A DNA stretch of 55,558 nucleotides, taken from positions 1 to 55,558 of the forward strand of contig CAKZVC010000054.1 of assembly GCA_937922235.1 (NCBI GenBank), given 5' to 3'. The notes under the pieces were generated by a model, which saw nothing but the letters and a program-made list of their open reading frames with translations, searched no databases and had not been told where the DNA came from. Shown here in pieces: positions 33,684 to 45,457 of the stretch (the stretch's first letter is position 1; each line of letters opens with the position of its first letter). The position numbers were made by a program, and so were the translations under genes. Source of the DNA: an uncultured Acidimicrobiales bacterium. GTDB lineage: Bacteria > Actinomycetota > Acidimicrobiia > Acidimicrobiales > SHLQ01.

Positions 33684-35162
33684 CTAGTTAGCGAGTTCCG
33701 CGTTGACCTGCTCGGCGATGCCTGGAAGGACATCAGCTGCTGCGGCGTCGCCACGGAGGATCGACTCCATAGCTGGGCCCACAAGTGCTTCGATTGCCGA
33801 AGCCGAGTCGGTGATTGGGAAGAGGAACGTGGTTCCGTCGTCAACGTGGGTGGTGAACGCCGAAACGTCAACACCGTTTGCTGCGTGAGCTTCCTGAGCA
33901 ATCTTGGTAGCGCTTGGGATTGCTGGGAAGACAACTGCGCCGCCACCAACAAGCTCCTGGCACTCAGCGGAGGCCATGTAGCTGACCCACTTCCACGCTG
34001 CGTCTGGATCCTCTGCCGATGCAGTGATCGAGTCAGCAAGACCGTTGAACATCGATGCACGCTGGCCCGATGGACCAATTGGGGTTGGCGCGTAGCTCAC
34101 TGGAACCTCGGTGCCGTCGCCGGAGAGGGTCGAGATCATCCACGAACCGTTGGTCTGCATTGCTGCACGGCCGGTCTGGAACATCGTGGTTCCACCAAGC
34201 TCCTGCACGTCTGCGAGAGGCGTGATGTAGCCAGCGTCGATCCAGTCAGCGAACCACTGGATGGTCTCAGCGAGAGCTGGGTCGGCGTAGTTCGCCTCGT
34301 CAGCCCAAACGCCGTCAACTGCGGTCCAACCGTTCGACGCAGCGAATGCCGAGAACGTGGTCTGACCGAATGCGCCGAAGTTGCCTTCAAGACCGAAGCC
34401 GTAGACTGCGCCCTCTTCGCCCATGGTCGATGCGTCGAAGCCGTCTTCGTTGCCACGAACGCCGTTTGCGTCAACGGTCATTGCCTGAACAACCTCACCG
34501 AAGGTGCCGCCGTCCTGTGGGTTCCAGGTAAGAGCCGAAACGTCAGGATCGCCAGCTGCTGCCTTCATGTCATCGTTGATGACAACTGCGATGGTGTCCC
34601 AGTCCTTTGGAAGGCCGTAGCGCTCGCCGTCAGGAGAGGTCCAGAGCTCAGCGAGACCTGGGAAGTAGTTGTTCACGTCGAAGCCGTCTGCGTCTACGTA
34701 GGAGTTAAGAGGAACGAGAACGCCCGACTCAACGAACTCTGGGTAGCGAGCAAGGTGATCGGTGAACACGTCTGGTGCGGTACGGGTAGCGAATGCTGCC
34801 GTGAGGCCGTCCCAGTAGTCACCCCAACCGAACTGGCTGACAACAACTTCGATGCCAGGGTTCGCTGCGGTGAAGTTTGCTGCACACTCTTCGTAGAACG
34901 GCTGCTGGTTTCCGTCCCAGAGCCAGTAGTCGAGGACAACGGCGTCGCCAGAGTGGCTCTCGCCCTCTTCTTCCATGGCCTCTTCGCCCTCTTCCATGGC
35001 TTCTTCTTCCATGGCCTCTTCGCCTTCTTCCATCGCTTCTTCGCCAGCTTCTTCGCTGGTCTCTGATGCGGTGGTTTCTGCGGGGTCGTCACTGCCACAA
35101 GCGGCGGCCACAAGGCCAAACGCCAAAAGCAGCGCAAGCAAACTGCGCCAATTCTTCATCAT
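33684..35162 (-). CDS. Sugar ABC transporter substrate-binding lipoprotein
   Basis: 492 residues from ATG 35162 (or 35159), behind a strong GGAGGGG Shine-Dalgarno. The lipobox VAAAC (Cys22) is followed by an acidic repeated tether with EEAMEEGEEAMEE occurring twice, about residues 37-62. The rest is a family 1 extracellular binding protein: VLDYWLWDGNQQPFYEECAANFTAANPGIEVVVSQ, GLTAAFATRTAPDVFTDH, YGLPKDWDTIAVVIND, MFQTGRAAMQTNGSWMIS, and a C-terminal DPDAAWKWVSYMASAECQEL. It delivers an oligosaccharide, most likely a galactoside given the neighbours, to the MalF/MalG-type permeases. Divergent from the DeoR gene. Confidence 0.93.
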   Translation of the reverse strand: MMKNWRSLLALLLAFGLVAAACGSDDPAETTASETSEEAGEEAMEEGEEAMEEEAMEEGEEAMEEEGESHSGDAVVLDYWLWDGNQQPFYEECAANFTAANPGIEVVVSQFGWGDYWDGLTAAFATRTAPDVFTDHLARYPEFVESGVLVPLNSYVDADGFDVNNYFPGLAELWTSPDGERYGLPKDWDTIAVVINDDMKAAAGDPDVSALTWNPQDGGTFGEVVQAMTVDANGVRGNEDGFDASTMGEEGAVYGFGLEGNFGAFGQTTFSAFAASNGWTAVDGVWADEANYADPALAETIQWFADWIDAGYITPLADVQELGGTTMFQTGRAAMQTNGSWMISTLSGDGTEVPVSYAPTPIGPSGQRASMFNGLADSITASAEDPDAAWKWVSYMASAECQELVGGGAVVFPAIPSATKIAQEAHAANGVDVSAFTTHVDDGTTFLFPITDSASAIEALVGPAMESILRGDAAAADVLPGIAEQVNAELAN

Positions 35163-35263
35163 GTTCCCCTCCGAGGAGATTGTCTGCCCGCGAAGGATTT
35201 CGCGGCTGTACAGATTTGACAATCTTAAACAACATCTGCGTGCAAAAGCGGTCGGGTTCGGTC

Positions 35264-35294
35264 CCTTTTTCGTGTTCGTTTCACTCCTTTTTCG
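35264..35294. promoter_or_regulatory. Candidate DeoR-family operator between binding-protein and regulator genes
   Basis: CCTTTTTCG occurs at 35264-35272 and 35286-35294, 22 bp (two helical turns) apart, with TGTTCGTTT (35273-35281) between. TGTTCG and TTTCG half-sites are typical of DeoR/GlpR-type operators. The site lies in the 179-bp divergent region between the binding-protein and DeoR genes. Confidence 0.45.
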
Positions 35295-35341
35295 CTCTCA
35301 CATTGCGTAATCGCACAAATTCGGGTAGAACTCGATAGTTA

Positions 35342-36178
35342 ATGGTAGATAAACGCCCAAATAGCGGAGCTGGCGTGCGATTGCTAGCTGCGCGGCGCCA
35401 CGAACTAATTCTTCGAGAAGTTGAGCGACACGGCGGAGTGCGCGTTCGCGAGCTCGTCGCAGTACTCGGTGTGTCACCGATGACAATCCGTCGAGATATC
35501 GACACGCTCGCCGACGCAGGCCAGCTTGTTCGCGTCCACGGTGGAGCAGCAGCTGCGCCAGATGCCCGTGACACAGCAAGCGCCGACGAACCTGGCTTTG
35601 CTGCCAAGGCTCGACGTCAATACGCCGAAAAGACCGCGATCGTCGAACATGCAGCTCGCTCGATCAAGCCAGGCTCGGCGATCGGCATCACCGCCGGAAC
35701 AACAACAGCGCTCCTTGCGAGCGAACTAAATGTCGAAGACCTTCTCGTGGTCACTAACTCCATGGCCGTTGCTGAGGTGCTCCATCAATCGCGCCGAAGC
35801 GATCTGACAATTCTGGTTACGGGCGGTACACCGACACCGTCACGCGCGCTCGTTGGCCCAATGGCCGAAGTTGCGCTGTCGTCGCTGCATCTCGATCAGC
35901 TGTTCATGGGCGTCCACGGCATGACGGAAACGACCGGCTTCACCTCACCCAACCTGCTTGAAGCTCAGACGCTGCGGAGCTTCGTGTCCGCGAGCGAGTC
36001 GGTGATCGTGCTCGCTGATCACACCAAGTGGGGCACCGTTGGCCTGTCGACCATTGCACCGCTTTCTACCGCGGACGTTGTGATGACCGACTCGCAGATT
36101 CCTGCTGATGGCCTCGCTGTACTCCAAGCCGAAGTGCGCGATGTTGTTGTTGCCGGCGCCGCCCAACCCGTCGGCTAG
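35342..36178 (+). CDS. DeoR-family transcriptional regulator
   Basis: 278 residues. The N-terminal winged helix-turn-helix shows the DeoR signature: RRHELILREVERHGGVRVRELVAVLGVSPMTIRRDID followed by LVRVHGGA. The C-terminal sensor domain has the isomerase-like fold (GSAIGITAGTTTALLASEL, LLVVTNSMAVAEVL, VTGGTPTPSRALVGPMAE, LDQLFMGVHGMTETTGFTSPNLLEA, VIVLADHTKWG), which in this family binds a phosphorylated sugar. It lies between the two halves of the importer and is divergent from the binding-protein gene. It is the obvious candidate regulator of the galactoside locus and of itself. A TAGAAC -10-like hexamer lies ten bases before the ATG. Confidence 0.93.
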   Translation: MVDKRPNSGAGVRLLAARRHELILREVERHGGVRVRELVAVLGVSPMTIRRDIDTLADAGQLVRVHGGAAAAPDARDTASADEPGFAAKARRQYAEKTAIVEHAARSIKPGSAIGITAGTTTALLASELNVEDLLVVTNSMAVAEVLHQSRRSDLTILVTGGTPTPSRALVGPMAEVALSSLHLDQLFMGVHGMTETTGFTSPNLLEAQTLRSFVSASESVIVLADHTKWGTVGLSTIAPLSTADVVMTDSQIPADGLAVLQAEVRDVVVAGAAQPVG

Positions 36179-36206
36179 CCGCGTGCCGCGGCAGCACAGC
36201 AAGATC

Positions 36207-36246
36207 TCTGCCCCTTTTCAGACCTGACAGGTCGGTTTGGGGCAGA
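36207..36246. repeat. Palindromic intergenic element, copy 2
   Basis: TCTGCCCC (36207-36214) pairs with GGGGCAGA (36239-36246) around GACCTGACAGGTC (36221-36233). The reverse complement is nearly identical to the element at 28534-28574. Located between the convergent ends of the DeoR and permease genes. Confidence 0.85.
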
Positions 36247-36253
36247 AATCTAT

Positions 36254-36375
36254 TTGATGCCGCTGAACTGGATGCTGGTCCACGGGTGGACAGCGGTGCT
36301 ACTTGATGCCGCTGAACTGGATGCTGGTCCACGGGTGGACAGCGGTGTTACTTGATGCCGCTGAACTGGATGCTG
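36254..36375. repeat. 49-bp tandem repeat copying the 3' end of the permease gene
   Basis: TTGATGCCGCTGAACTGG begins at 36254, 36303 and 36352, a period of exactly 49. The third copy is the true end of the permease gene (24 bases shared, codons for the SIQFSGIK tail). The two extra copies, downstream of its stop, each add a hairpin-forming GTCCAC-GG-GTGGAC. Copies one and two differ by a single base. Confidence 0.92.
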
Positions 36376-37361
36376 TCCACCAGACGCTTTCCGAAGATCA
36401 TGAAGATAATGATCACCGGCAATGCCGCGAGCAGGGTGCCCGACATCAGACCCGACCAATCGGGCTGGGTGCCTGGCTGCTGCGTCGTGAACACACCGAG
36501 TGCAACGGTAAGTGGCTGCTTCTCTGGGAACCGTCCCACGGTCACCAACGGCCACAGGAACTCGTTCCACGCCGTGATGTAGGTGAGAATGCCAAGCGTA
36601 ATCATTTGCGGACGAGCGATCGGCAAGATCACCGACCGGAAGATCCGGAAGTGGCTCGCACCATCGATTAGTGCCGCTTCTTCCAATGATCGGTTGATGC
36701 CCAAGAAGAACTGACGCAGGAAGAACACCGCGAACGGTGTCATGAAGAAGAACGGCGCGATGACGCCAGGCAACGTTCCAAGGAGGAACAGCCCGTCAGA
36801 CTCGTACCCCGGAATCCAATTCAACGATTCTCCAGTGAAATCGAAGAACCAGAAATCACCCAAGATCAAGAACAGGTTCGGCACCAGCACAAAGATCGGC
36901 GGGATCATCATGCCCGTCAAGTACAGGAAGAACAGCGCATCTCGTCCCTTGAACTGCAGCCGGGAGAACGCGTATGCAGCCAACGCACTGAACACCGTCT
37001 GTCCAACGGCGATCGCTCCAGCGATAATCACGCTGTTCTTCAGTGCAGTCAGGTAGTTGAACGAGGCCGAGTTGGTTCGGCCAGTTGCCTCAAGAATTTC
37101 TGCTTCAGTCGCCTGGCCGAGCACACGGCGAAAGTTGACCGCTGTTGGGTCGTCGGGAAGTACCCGTTCAATGACGCCCTTGCCTTGGTTGCCCTCGAAC
37201 AGTGAAGCATTCGAAACCAAGCCGGTGCGGAGCGTCCAATAGAACGGGAAGATCGTCACGATGACGAGGAGTGCGAGCAATGCCCATGCCGCACCGCGAC
37301 CCATGCGGGCCTTGACCGAACGAGTTGCCCCGCCAGCCATTCCTTCAAGTGCGCTGCTCAT
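36348..37361 (-). CDS. Sugar ABC transporter permease, MalG type
   Basis: 337 residues. After a basic N-terminus and a first helix (GAAWALLALLVIVTIFPFYWTL) there is an extracytoplasmic loop (SLFEGNQGKGVIERVLPDD), then five further helices. The EAA loop that contacts the ATPase reads EEAALIDGASHFRIFRSVILPIARP. The C-terminus IIFMIFGKRLVDSIQFSGIK is typical of MalG-like carbohydrate permeases (CUT1). Its start overlaps the MalF-type gene by four bases. The last codons are duplicated downstream in the 49-bp tandem repeat. It is separated from the binding protein by the DeoR gene on the other strand. Confidence 0.94.
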   Translation of the reverse strand: MSSALEGMAGGATRSVKARMGRGAAWALLALLVIVTIFPFYWTLRTGLVSNASLFEGNQGKGVIERVLPDDPTAVNFRRVLGQATEAEILEATGRTNSASFNYLTALKNSVIIAGAIAVGQTVFSALAAYAFSRLQFKGRDALFFLYLTGMMIPPIFVLVPNLFLILGDFWFFDFTGESLNWIPGYESDGLFLLGTLPGVIAPFFFMTPFAVFFLRQFFLGINRSLEEAALIDGASHFRIFRSVILPIARPQMITLGILTYITAWNEFLWPLVTVGRFPEKQPLTVALGVFTTQQPGTQPDWSGLMSGTLLAALPVIIIFMIFGKRLVDSIQFSGIK

Positions 37362-38287
37362 GCCAAGTCACTTTCGTTTGCCCGGAGGAGTTTCAACTGG
37401 AAGAACGTGATGACCATCAATGTCAACAACAAGACCACAGCAATCGCAGAGGACCGTCCAGCTTCATTGCGCACAAAGGCCAACTCGTAGATGTAGACGT
37501 AGATGACTCGACTGGCATCGCCTGGGCCGCCGGGGCGGCCGCCGAAACCACCGGTTGCGACCTGGACGGTATCGAAGACCTGGAAGGAGCCGATCATCGT
37601 GATGACCAACACCAACGCAAGTACTGGGCGAAGGAGCGGAATGGTGATCCGCTTCATCATCTGCCATTCGCTCGCACCGTCGAGCGCACCCGCTTCGTAC
37701 AGGCTCTTTGGAATGGTCTGAAGGCCGGCGAAGATCAGTAGCGCCGTGTAGCCCATGTGGCGCCACGTGTTCACGCCAGCGATCGTCGGGATGACAGCGT
37801 TTGGACCAGCGAAGTAGTTCGATTCGATACCGAACCACGAGAACAGGTCAGCAATGATGCCGAGGTTTGAGTTCAAGAGCCACAAGAAGATCAGCGCCAC
37901 GACCACGTTCGGGATGAGGTAGGGAAGCATGATGATCGAGCGAATGATCGATGACTTGGTGAGGCGGTCCATCGCCACGGCAATCAAGATCGCAAACGCT
38001 GTCTGCGACAGGATGTTCAAGAACACATACCAGGCCGAGACGCGCACGGCGTTCCAGAAGAGCGGGTCATCGACCAGGCGCTCATAATTCTCGACACCGA
38101 CGAAATCCCCGCGGTTTGCAAGCAGGTTCCAATCCGTGAAGCTGAGGTAGATACCTCGCAACGTCGGAATGAAGAAGAAGAGCATGAACCCAATGAAGCT
38201 CGGAAGGAGGAACGGCCACGCGGCTTTCCACCCTCCGTACAGATTGAGCTTCTTCCCCCTCGGCGCACTAGCTACCGGTGCTGCCAT
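37358..38287 (-). CDS. Sugar ABC transporter permease, MalF type
   Basis: 309 residues from ATG 38287, with an AGAAGGGGG Shine-Dalgarno. Six hydrophobic helices are visible, beginning with AAWPFLLPSFIGFMLFFFIPTLRGIYLSFTDW. The EAA loop reads YEAGALDGASEWQMMKRITIPLLRP. AWYVFLNILSQTAFAILIAVAMDRL and IIMLPYLIPNVVVALIFLWLLN are also CUT1 permease-like. First gene of the two-permease operon; the upstream region carries a TGTTCGA/TCGAACA dyad. Confidence 0.94.
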   Translation of the reverse strand: MAAPVASAPRGKKLNLYGGWKAAWPFLLPSFIGFMLFFFIPTLRGIYLSFTDWNLLANRGDFVGVENYERLVDDPLFWNAVRVSAWYVFLNILSQTAFAILIAVAMDRLTKSSIIRSIIMLPYLIPNVVVALIFLWLLNSNLGIIADLFSWFGIESNYFAGPNAVIPTIAGVNTWRHMGYTALLIFAGLQTIPKSLYEAGALDGASEWQMMKRITIPLLRPVLALVLVITMIGSFQVFDTVQVATGGFGGRPGGPGDASRVIYVYIYELAFVRNEAGRSSAIAVVLLLTLMVITFFQLKLLRANESDLA

Positions 38288-38325
38288 CCAATCCCCCTTC
38301 TAAAATGTGCTGTCGTGGTCGTTCC

Positions 38326-38353
38326 TGTTCGAAAGATCACGCAAACTCGAACA
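38326..38353. promoter_or_regulatory. TGTTCGA/TCGAACA dyad upstream of the permease operon
   Basis: TGTTCGA (38326-38332) and its reverse complement TCGAACA (38347-38353) are centred 21 bp apart. The half-site matches the DeoR/GlpR-type operator core and recurs at 39760-39766. Confidence 0.5.
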
Positions 38354-38382
38354 TCACTCTCGCAGAACTGTCCGGCTTGTGG

Positions 38383-39735
38383 CTAATCCATCGCCGGAAT
38401 CATGTCCCCGTGGGCGACGAAGAGTTCGTCGACCATGGTCCAGATCTGTTCTAGATCAAGTTCCGCGCTGGTGTGCGGATCGAGCATTGCCGCGTGATAC
38501 ACGTGCTCCTTGTTACCGGTCAACGATGCCTCGACCGTCAGCTCCTGCACGTTGATGTTCGTCTGCATGAGCGCCGCCAACTGTGGCGGAAGTTTGCCGA
38601 TCTTGGTTGGTTGAATGCCGTTTTCGTCAACCAAGCACGGCACCTCGACACAGGCAGTCTCGGGGAGGTTGTCGATCAACCCGTCGTTGGCCACGTTGCC
38701 GTAGATGACCCGCGGTGTGCCGGTCTCGATGCTGTGGATGATGCTGGCCCCGTACTCGACGCTCGGGATGACATCGATGCTCGCCGTTGGATCGATCAGC
38801 TGGGCCCGGAGGTGCTCCCACGCCCCGATCTGTACCTCGCACCGGCGAGGGTATTCATCGATCGGAATGCCAAAGTCGACGAGAAGATCCTCGCGCCCTT
38901 CCTTGATGAACCATGGCACGTATTCCGAGAAGTGCTCACTCGACTCAGTAACGAAGTAGCCAAGTCGGTCCATCATCTCGTAGCGAACCGCGTCGCTGAG
39001 GCCGACGGTGCCGCCGTCGCTGCGTTCGGCGTGCCCACGGTCAGGAATGTCGCCCTTCGCGGAGAACTCGCGCAGTCTGGGGTAGAGATCGACGATGCCG
39101 TCGGGGGTACGTTGGCCAAACTCCAAGAAGAATGCCATGTGGTTGATGCCCGCCGAGCGGTAGGCGAGCTCATCGACAGGGACGCCGATATCGCCAGCGA
39201 GCTGCTCGGCGGTGCCCTGGACGCTGTGGCACAGTCCAACGGACTGAATCGACGATGTGCGCTGCAACGCCATCATGTTCATGGCCATGGGATTGACGTA
39301 CTGGAGCAAGGTTGCGTCGGCGCACCGCTGCTCCATATTCGCAGCCAGCCCGTTGAGCACGGGGATGGTTCGCAGCGCCCGCATGATCCCACCGATACCG
39401 AGGGTGTCGGCGATCGTCTGGTCAAGGCCGAACTTCTTGGGGATCTCAAAGTCGATGACGGTGGCTGGTTCGTAGCCGCCAACCTGGAACATGGTGATTA
39501 CGTGGTCGGCCCCATCGATTGATTCGTCTTGGCTGAGGCTGGTTTCGATCGTTGGTGAGACGCCGAGTGCTTCAGCGACCTTGTTCGCCACGATTTCGCT
39601 CGTGTGCAGGCGTTCTTCATCGATGTCGTGAAGCCGCAACGTCGAGTCAGCGAGTTCCGGTTGCGACAAAATGTCGCCCATGAGGTTCTTTGCAAACACT
39701 GTGCTGCCGGCGCCAATGAACGAGATTGTGGCCAT
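38383..39735 (-). CDS. melA: Alpha-galactosidase, NAD+/Mn2+-dependent glycoside hydrolase family 4 (MelA-like)
   Basis: 450 residues from ATG 39735, with a GAGGA Shine-Dalgarno. GH4 enzymes cleave glycosides by an oxidation-elimination route needing NAD+ and a divalent metal. The N-terminal Rossmann motif is ISFIGAGSTVFAKNLMGDIL, followed by LRLHDIDEERL. The metal and active-site regions are LLQYVNPMAMNMMAL, SVGLCHSVQGTAEQL (metal-ligand Cys) and YRSAGINHMAFFLEF (metal-ligand His). These match MelA-type alpha-galactosidases rather than phospho-glucosidases; an alpha-glucuronidase or related specificity remains possible. No signal peptide, so cytoplasmic. Divergent from galK. Confidence 0.9.
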   Translation of the reverse strand: MATISFIGAGSTVFAKNLMGDILSQPELADSTLRLHDIDEERLHTSEIVANKVAEALGVSPTIETSLSQDESIDGADHVITMFQVGGYEPATVIDFEIPKKFGLDQTIADTLGIGGIMRALRTIPVLNGLAANMEQRCADATLLQYVNPMAMNMMALQRTSSIQSVGLCHSVQGTAEQLAGDIGVPVDELAYRSAGINHMAFFLEFGQRTPDGIVDLYPRLREFSAKGDIPDRGHAERSDGGTVGLSDAVRYEMMDRLGYFVTESSEHFSEYVPWFIKEGREDLLVDFGIPIDEYPRRCEVQIGAWEHLRAQLIDPTASIDVIPSVEYGASIIHSIETGTPRVIYGNVANDGLIDNLPETACVEVPCLVDENGIQPTKIGKLPPQLAALMQTNINVQELTVEASLTGNKEHVYHAAMLDPHTSAELDLEQIWTMVDELFVAHGDMIPAMD

Positions 39736-39759
39736 GATTCCTCGAATTCCGTGTTGATT

Positions 39760-39784
39760 TGTTCGATTTTGGTCATAGTTGACC
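39760..39784. promoter_or_regulatory. Candidate operator in the melA-galK divergent region
   Basis: TGTTCGA at 39760-39766 repeats the half-site of the permease promoter. Adjacent, GGTCATAGTTGACC (39771-39784) is a 5-bp dyad overlapping a possible minus-strand -10 (TATGAC) for melA. Confidence 0.4.
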
Positions 39785-39815
39785 GCTCCATGGCACAGAG
39801 TAGGACGTTTCGCGC

Positions 39816-39827
39816 CATACTGCTGTC
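39816..39827 (+). promoter_or_regulatory. Leaderless promoter of galK (-10 CATACT)
   Basis: CATACT at 39816-39821 lies six bases before the ATG at 39828; no Shine-Dalgarno is visible. Confidence 0.5.
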
Positions 39828-43948
<4,121 letters not shown>

Positions 43949-44028
43949 GCGGTTCGCCGAGCTTTCTGCCGGTTCACTACCCCCGGTTTTCGCCGAGCCG
44001 TGCAGTCACGCAATCGAGAGGTACATGA

Positions 44029-45423
44029 ATGTCAGATACTGGAAGCGCTTTCATCGAATTCCCTGAGGGATTCGTGTGGGGATCGGCGACCTCGTCGTTT
44101 CAGATCGAAGGTTCGCCAACGCTCGACGGTAAGTCTCCTTCGAACTGGGATGTGTTCACCCGGAAGGAAGGCGTAATCAAGGACGCCTCAAACGGTGACG
44201 TGGCCTGCGATCACGTGCGTCTGTACAAAGACGATGTCGCCCTGATGTCGAAGCTAGGCTTCGACGCGTACCGCTTTTCGATCGCATGGACGCGAGTCGT
44301 GCCGGACGGGGTCGGGCCAACCAACCATGCGGGGCTCGACTTCTACGACCGGTTGATCGACGAGCTTTTGAACGCTGGCATCCGGCCGTTTCCCACGCTC
44401 TACCACTGGGACCTGCCGAACGTCCTCGAGGAGAAGGGCGGCTGGACCAACCGTGAAACTGCGTACGCGTTTGCCGACTACACCGAAGCTGTGCTCGAAC
44501 GCCTCGGCGACCGGGTTGATACCTGGACCACGCTGAACGAACCGTATGTCGTCGCCAACCTTGGCTACGTCACTGGCGAGATGGCGCCTGGACATACCTC
44601 TCGCGCCGAGGGCCTCTCGGCCTCGCATCACTTGATGTTGGGCCATGGCCTCGCGGGTGAACGAATCCGTTCGATCGCACCTGACTCGCGGCTCGCGATC
44701 GTCCTCAACTTCACACCGTCCGAACCCGCGTCAGATGCTCCCGGTGATCATGCGGCGACGCAGGTCATCCACGACACTGACAACCGTTGGTACATCGACC
44801 CGCTCCACGGACGTGGCTACCCGGCCGAGACCGCCGAGCACTACGGCTGGGACTACAACGAAGTTCACGACGGCGACATGGAGCTGATCAGCCAGCCCAT
44901 CGATCTGCTCGGGATCAACTACTACTTCCGTCAAATCATCAGTACCGACGGAGCAGTTCCGAACGGTCCGGACGTCATCCAGAACACCATGGGGTGGGAA
45001 GTTCACCCACCAAGCCTCGGCCGCCTGTTGCGGTGGATCCATCGCGAATATGCACCGCCCGCAATGATGATCACCGAGAACGGCTGCCCGATGCCCGACG
45101 AGATCCGTGCAGATTCAGGCCAAATCATCGACGATGACCGCATTGCCTATGTCCGTGATCACCTGCATCAGGTGCACGGAGCAATCGAAGACGGCGTTCC
45201 CATGGAGGGATACCTGGTGTGGTCGATGCTCGACAACTTCGAATGGGCGTGGGGCTACGGCCCAACGTTCGGCATTGTCGAAGTCGACTACGACACGCTC
45301 GAACGCCGTCCAAAGAAGAGCGCCGAATGGTACAGCGAAGCGATTGCGGCAAACGGGTTTGCGCTGCCTGAGACACCGGTTGCGTACCGCGGACCGATTG
45401 GGCCATCGCTGATGGATAGCTAG
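44029..45423 (+). CDS. Beta-glucosidase/beta-galactosidase, glycoside hydrolase family 1
   Basis: 464 residues from ATG 44029, preceded by GAGAGG at seven-base spacing. TIM-barrel retaining glycosidase, cytoplasmic (no signal peptide). Visible: FIEFPEGFVWGSATSSFQIEG, SWDVFTR-like SNWDVFTRK, FDAYRFSIAWTRVVPDG, LYHWDLPNVLEEKGGW, the acid/base Glu171 in TTLNEPYV, the nucleophile Glu350 in MMITENGC, and the C-terminal YLVWSMLDNFEWAWGYGPTFGIVEVDY. Family 1 enzymes often act on beta-glucosides, beta-galactosides and beta-fucosides. In this locus it may complete hydrolysis of mixed oligosaccharides. The 80-bp gap after lacZ holds two CGGTT(TT)CGCCGAGC direct repeats of unknown meaning. Confidence 0.95.
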   Translation: MSDTGSAFIEFPEGFVWGSATSSFQIEGSPTLDGKSPSNWDVFTRKEGVIKDASNGDVACDHVRLYKDDVALMSKLGFDAYRFSIAWTRVVPDGVGPTNHAGLDFYDRLIDELLNAGIRPFPTLYHWDLPNVLEEKGGWTNRETAYAFADYTEAVLERLGDRVDTWTTLNEPYVVANLGYVTGEMAPGHTSRAEGLSASHHLMLGHGLAGERIRSIAPDSRLAIVLNFTPSEPASDAPGDHAATQVIHDTDNRWYIDPLHGRGYPAETAEHYGWDYNEVHDGDMELISQPIDLLGINYYFRQIISTDGAVPNGPDVIQNTMGWEVHPPSLGRLLRWIHREYAPPAMMITENGCPMPDEIRADSGQIIDDDRIAYVRDHLHQVHGAIEDGVPMEGYLVWSMLDNFEWAWGYGPTFGIVEVDYDTLERRPKKSAEWYSEAIAANGFALPETPVAYRGPIGPSLMDS

Positions 45424-45457
45424 AGCCGTAGCGCCGGAGAACCGAAGCGCCGTTGGG

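Noticed and set aside
36254..36375. Possible CRISPR array
   Set aside because: Only two and a half copies, repeats are directly adjacent without unique spacers, and they copy the end of a gene.
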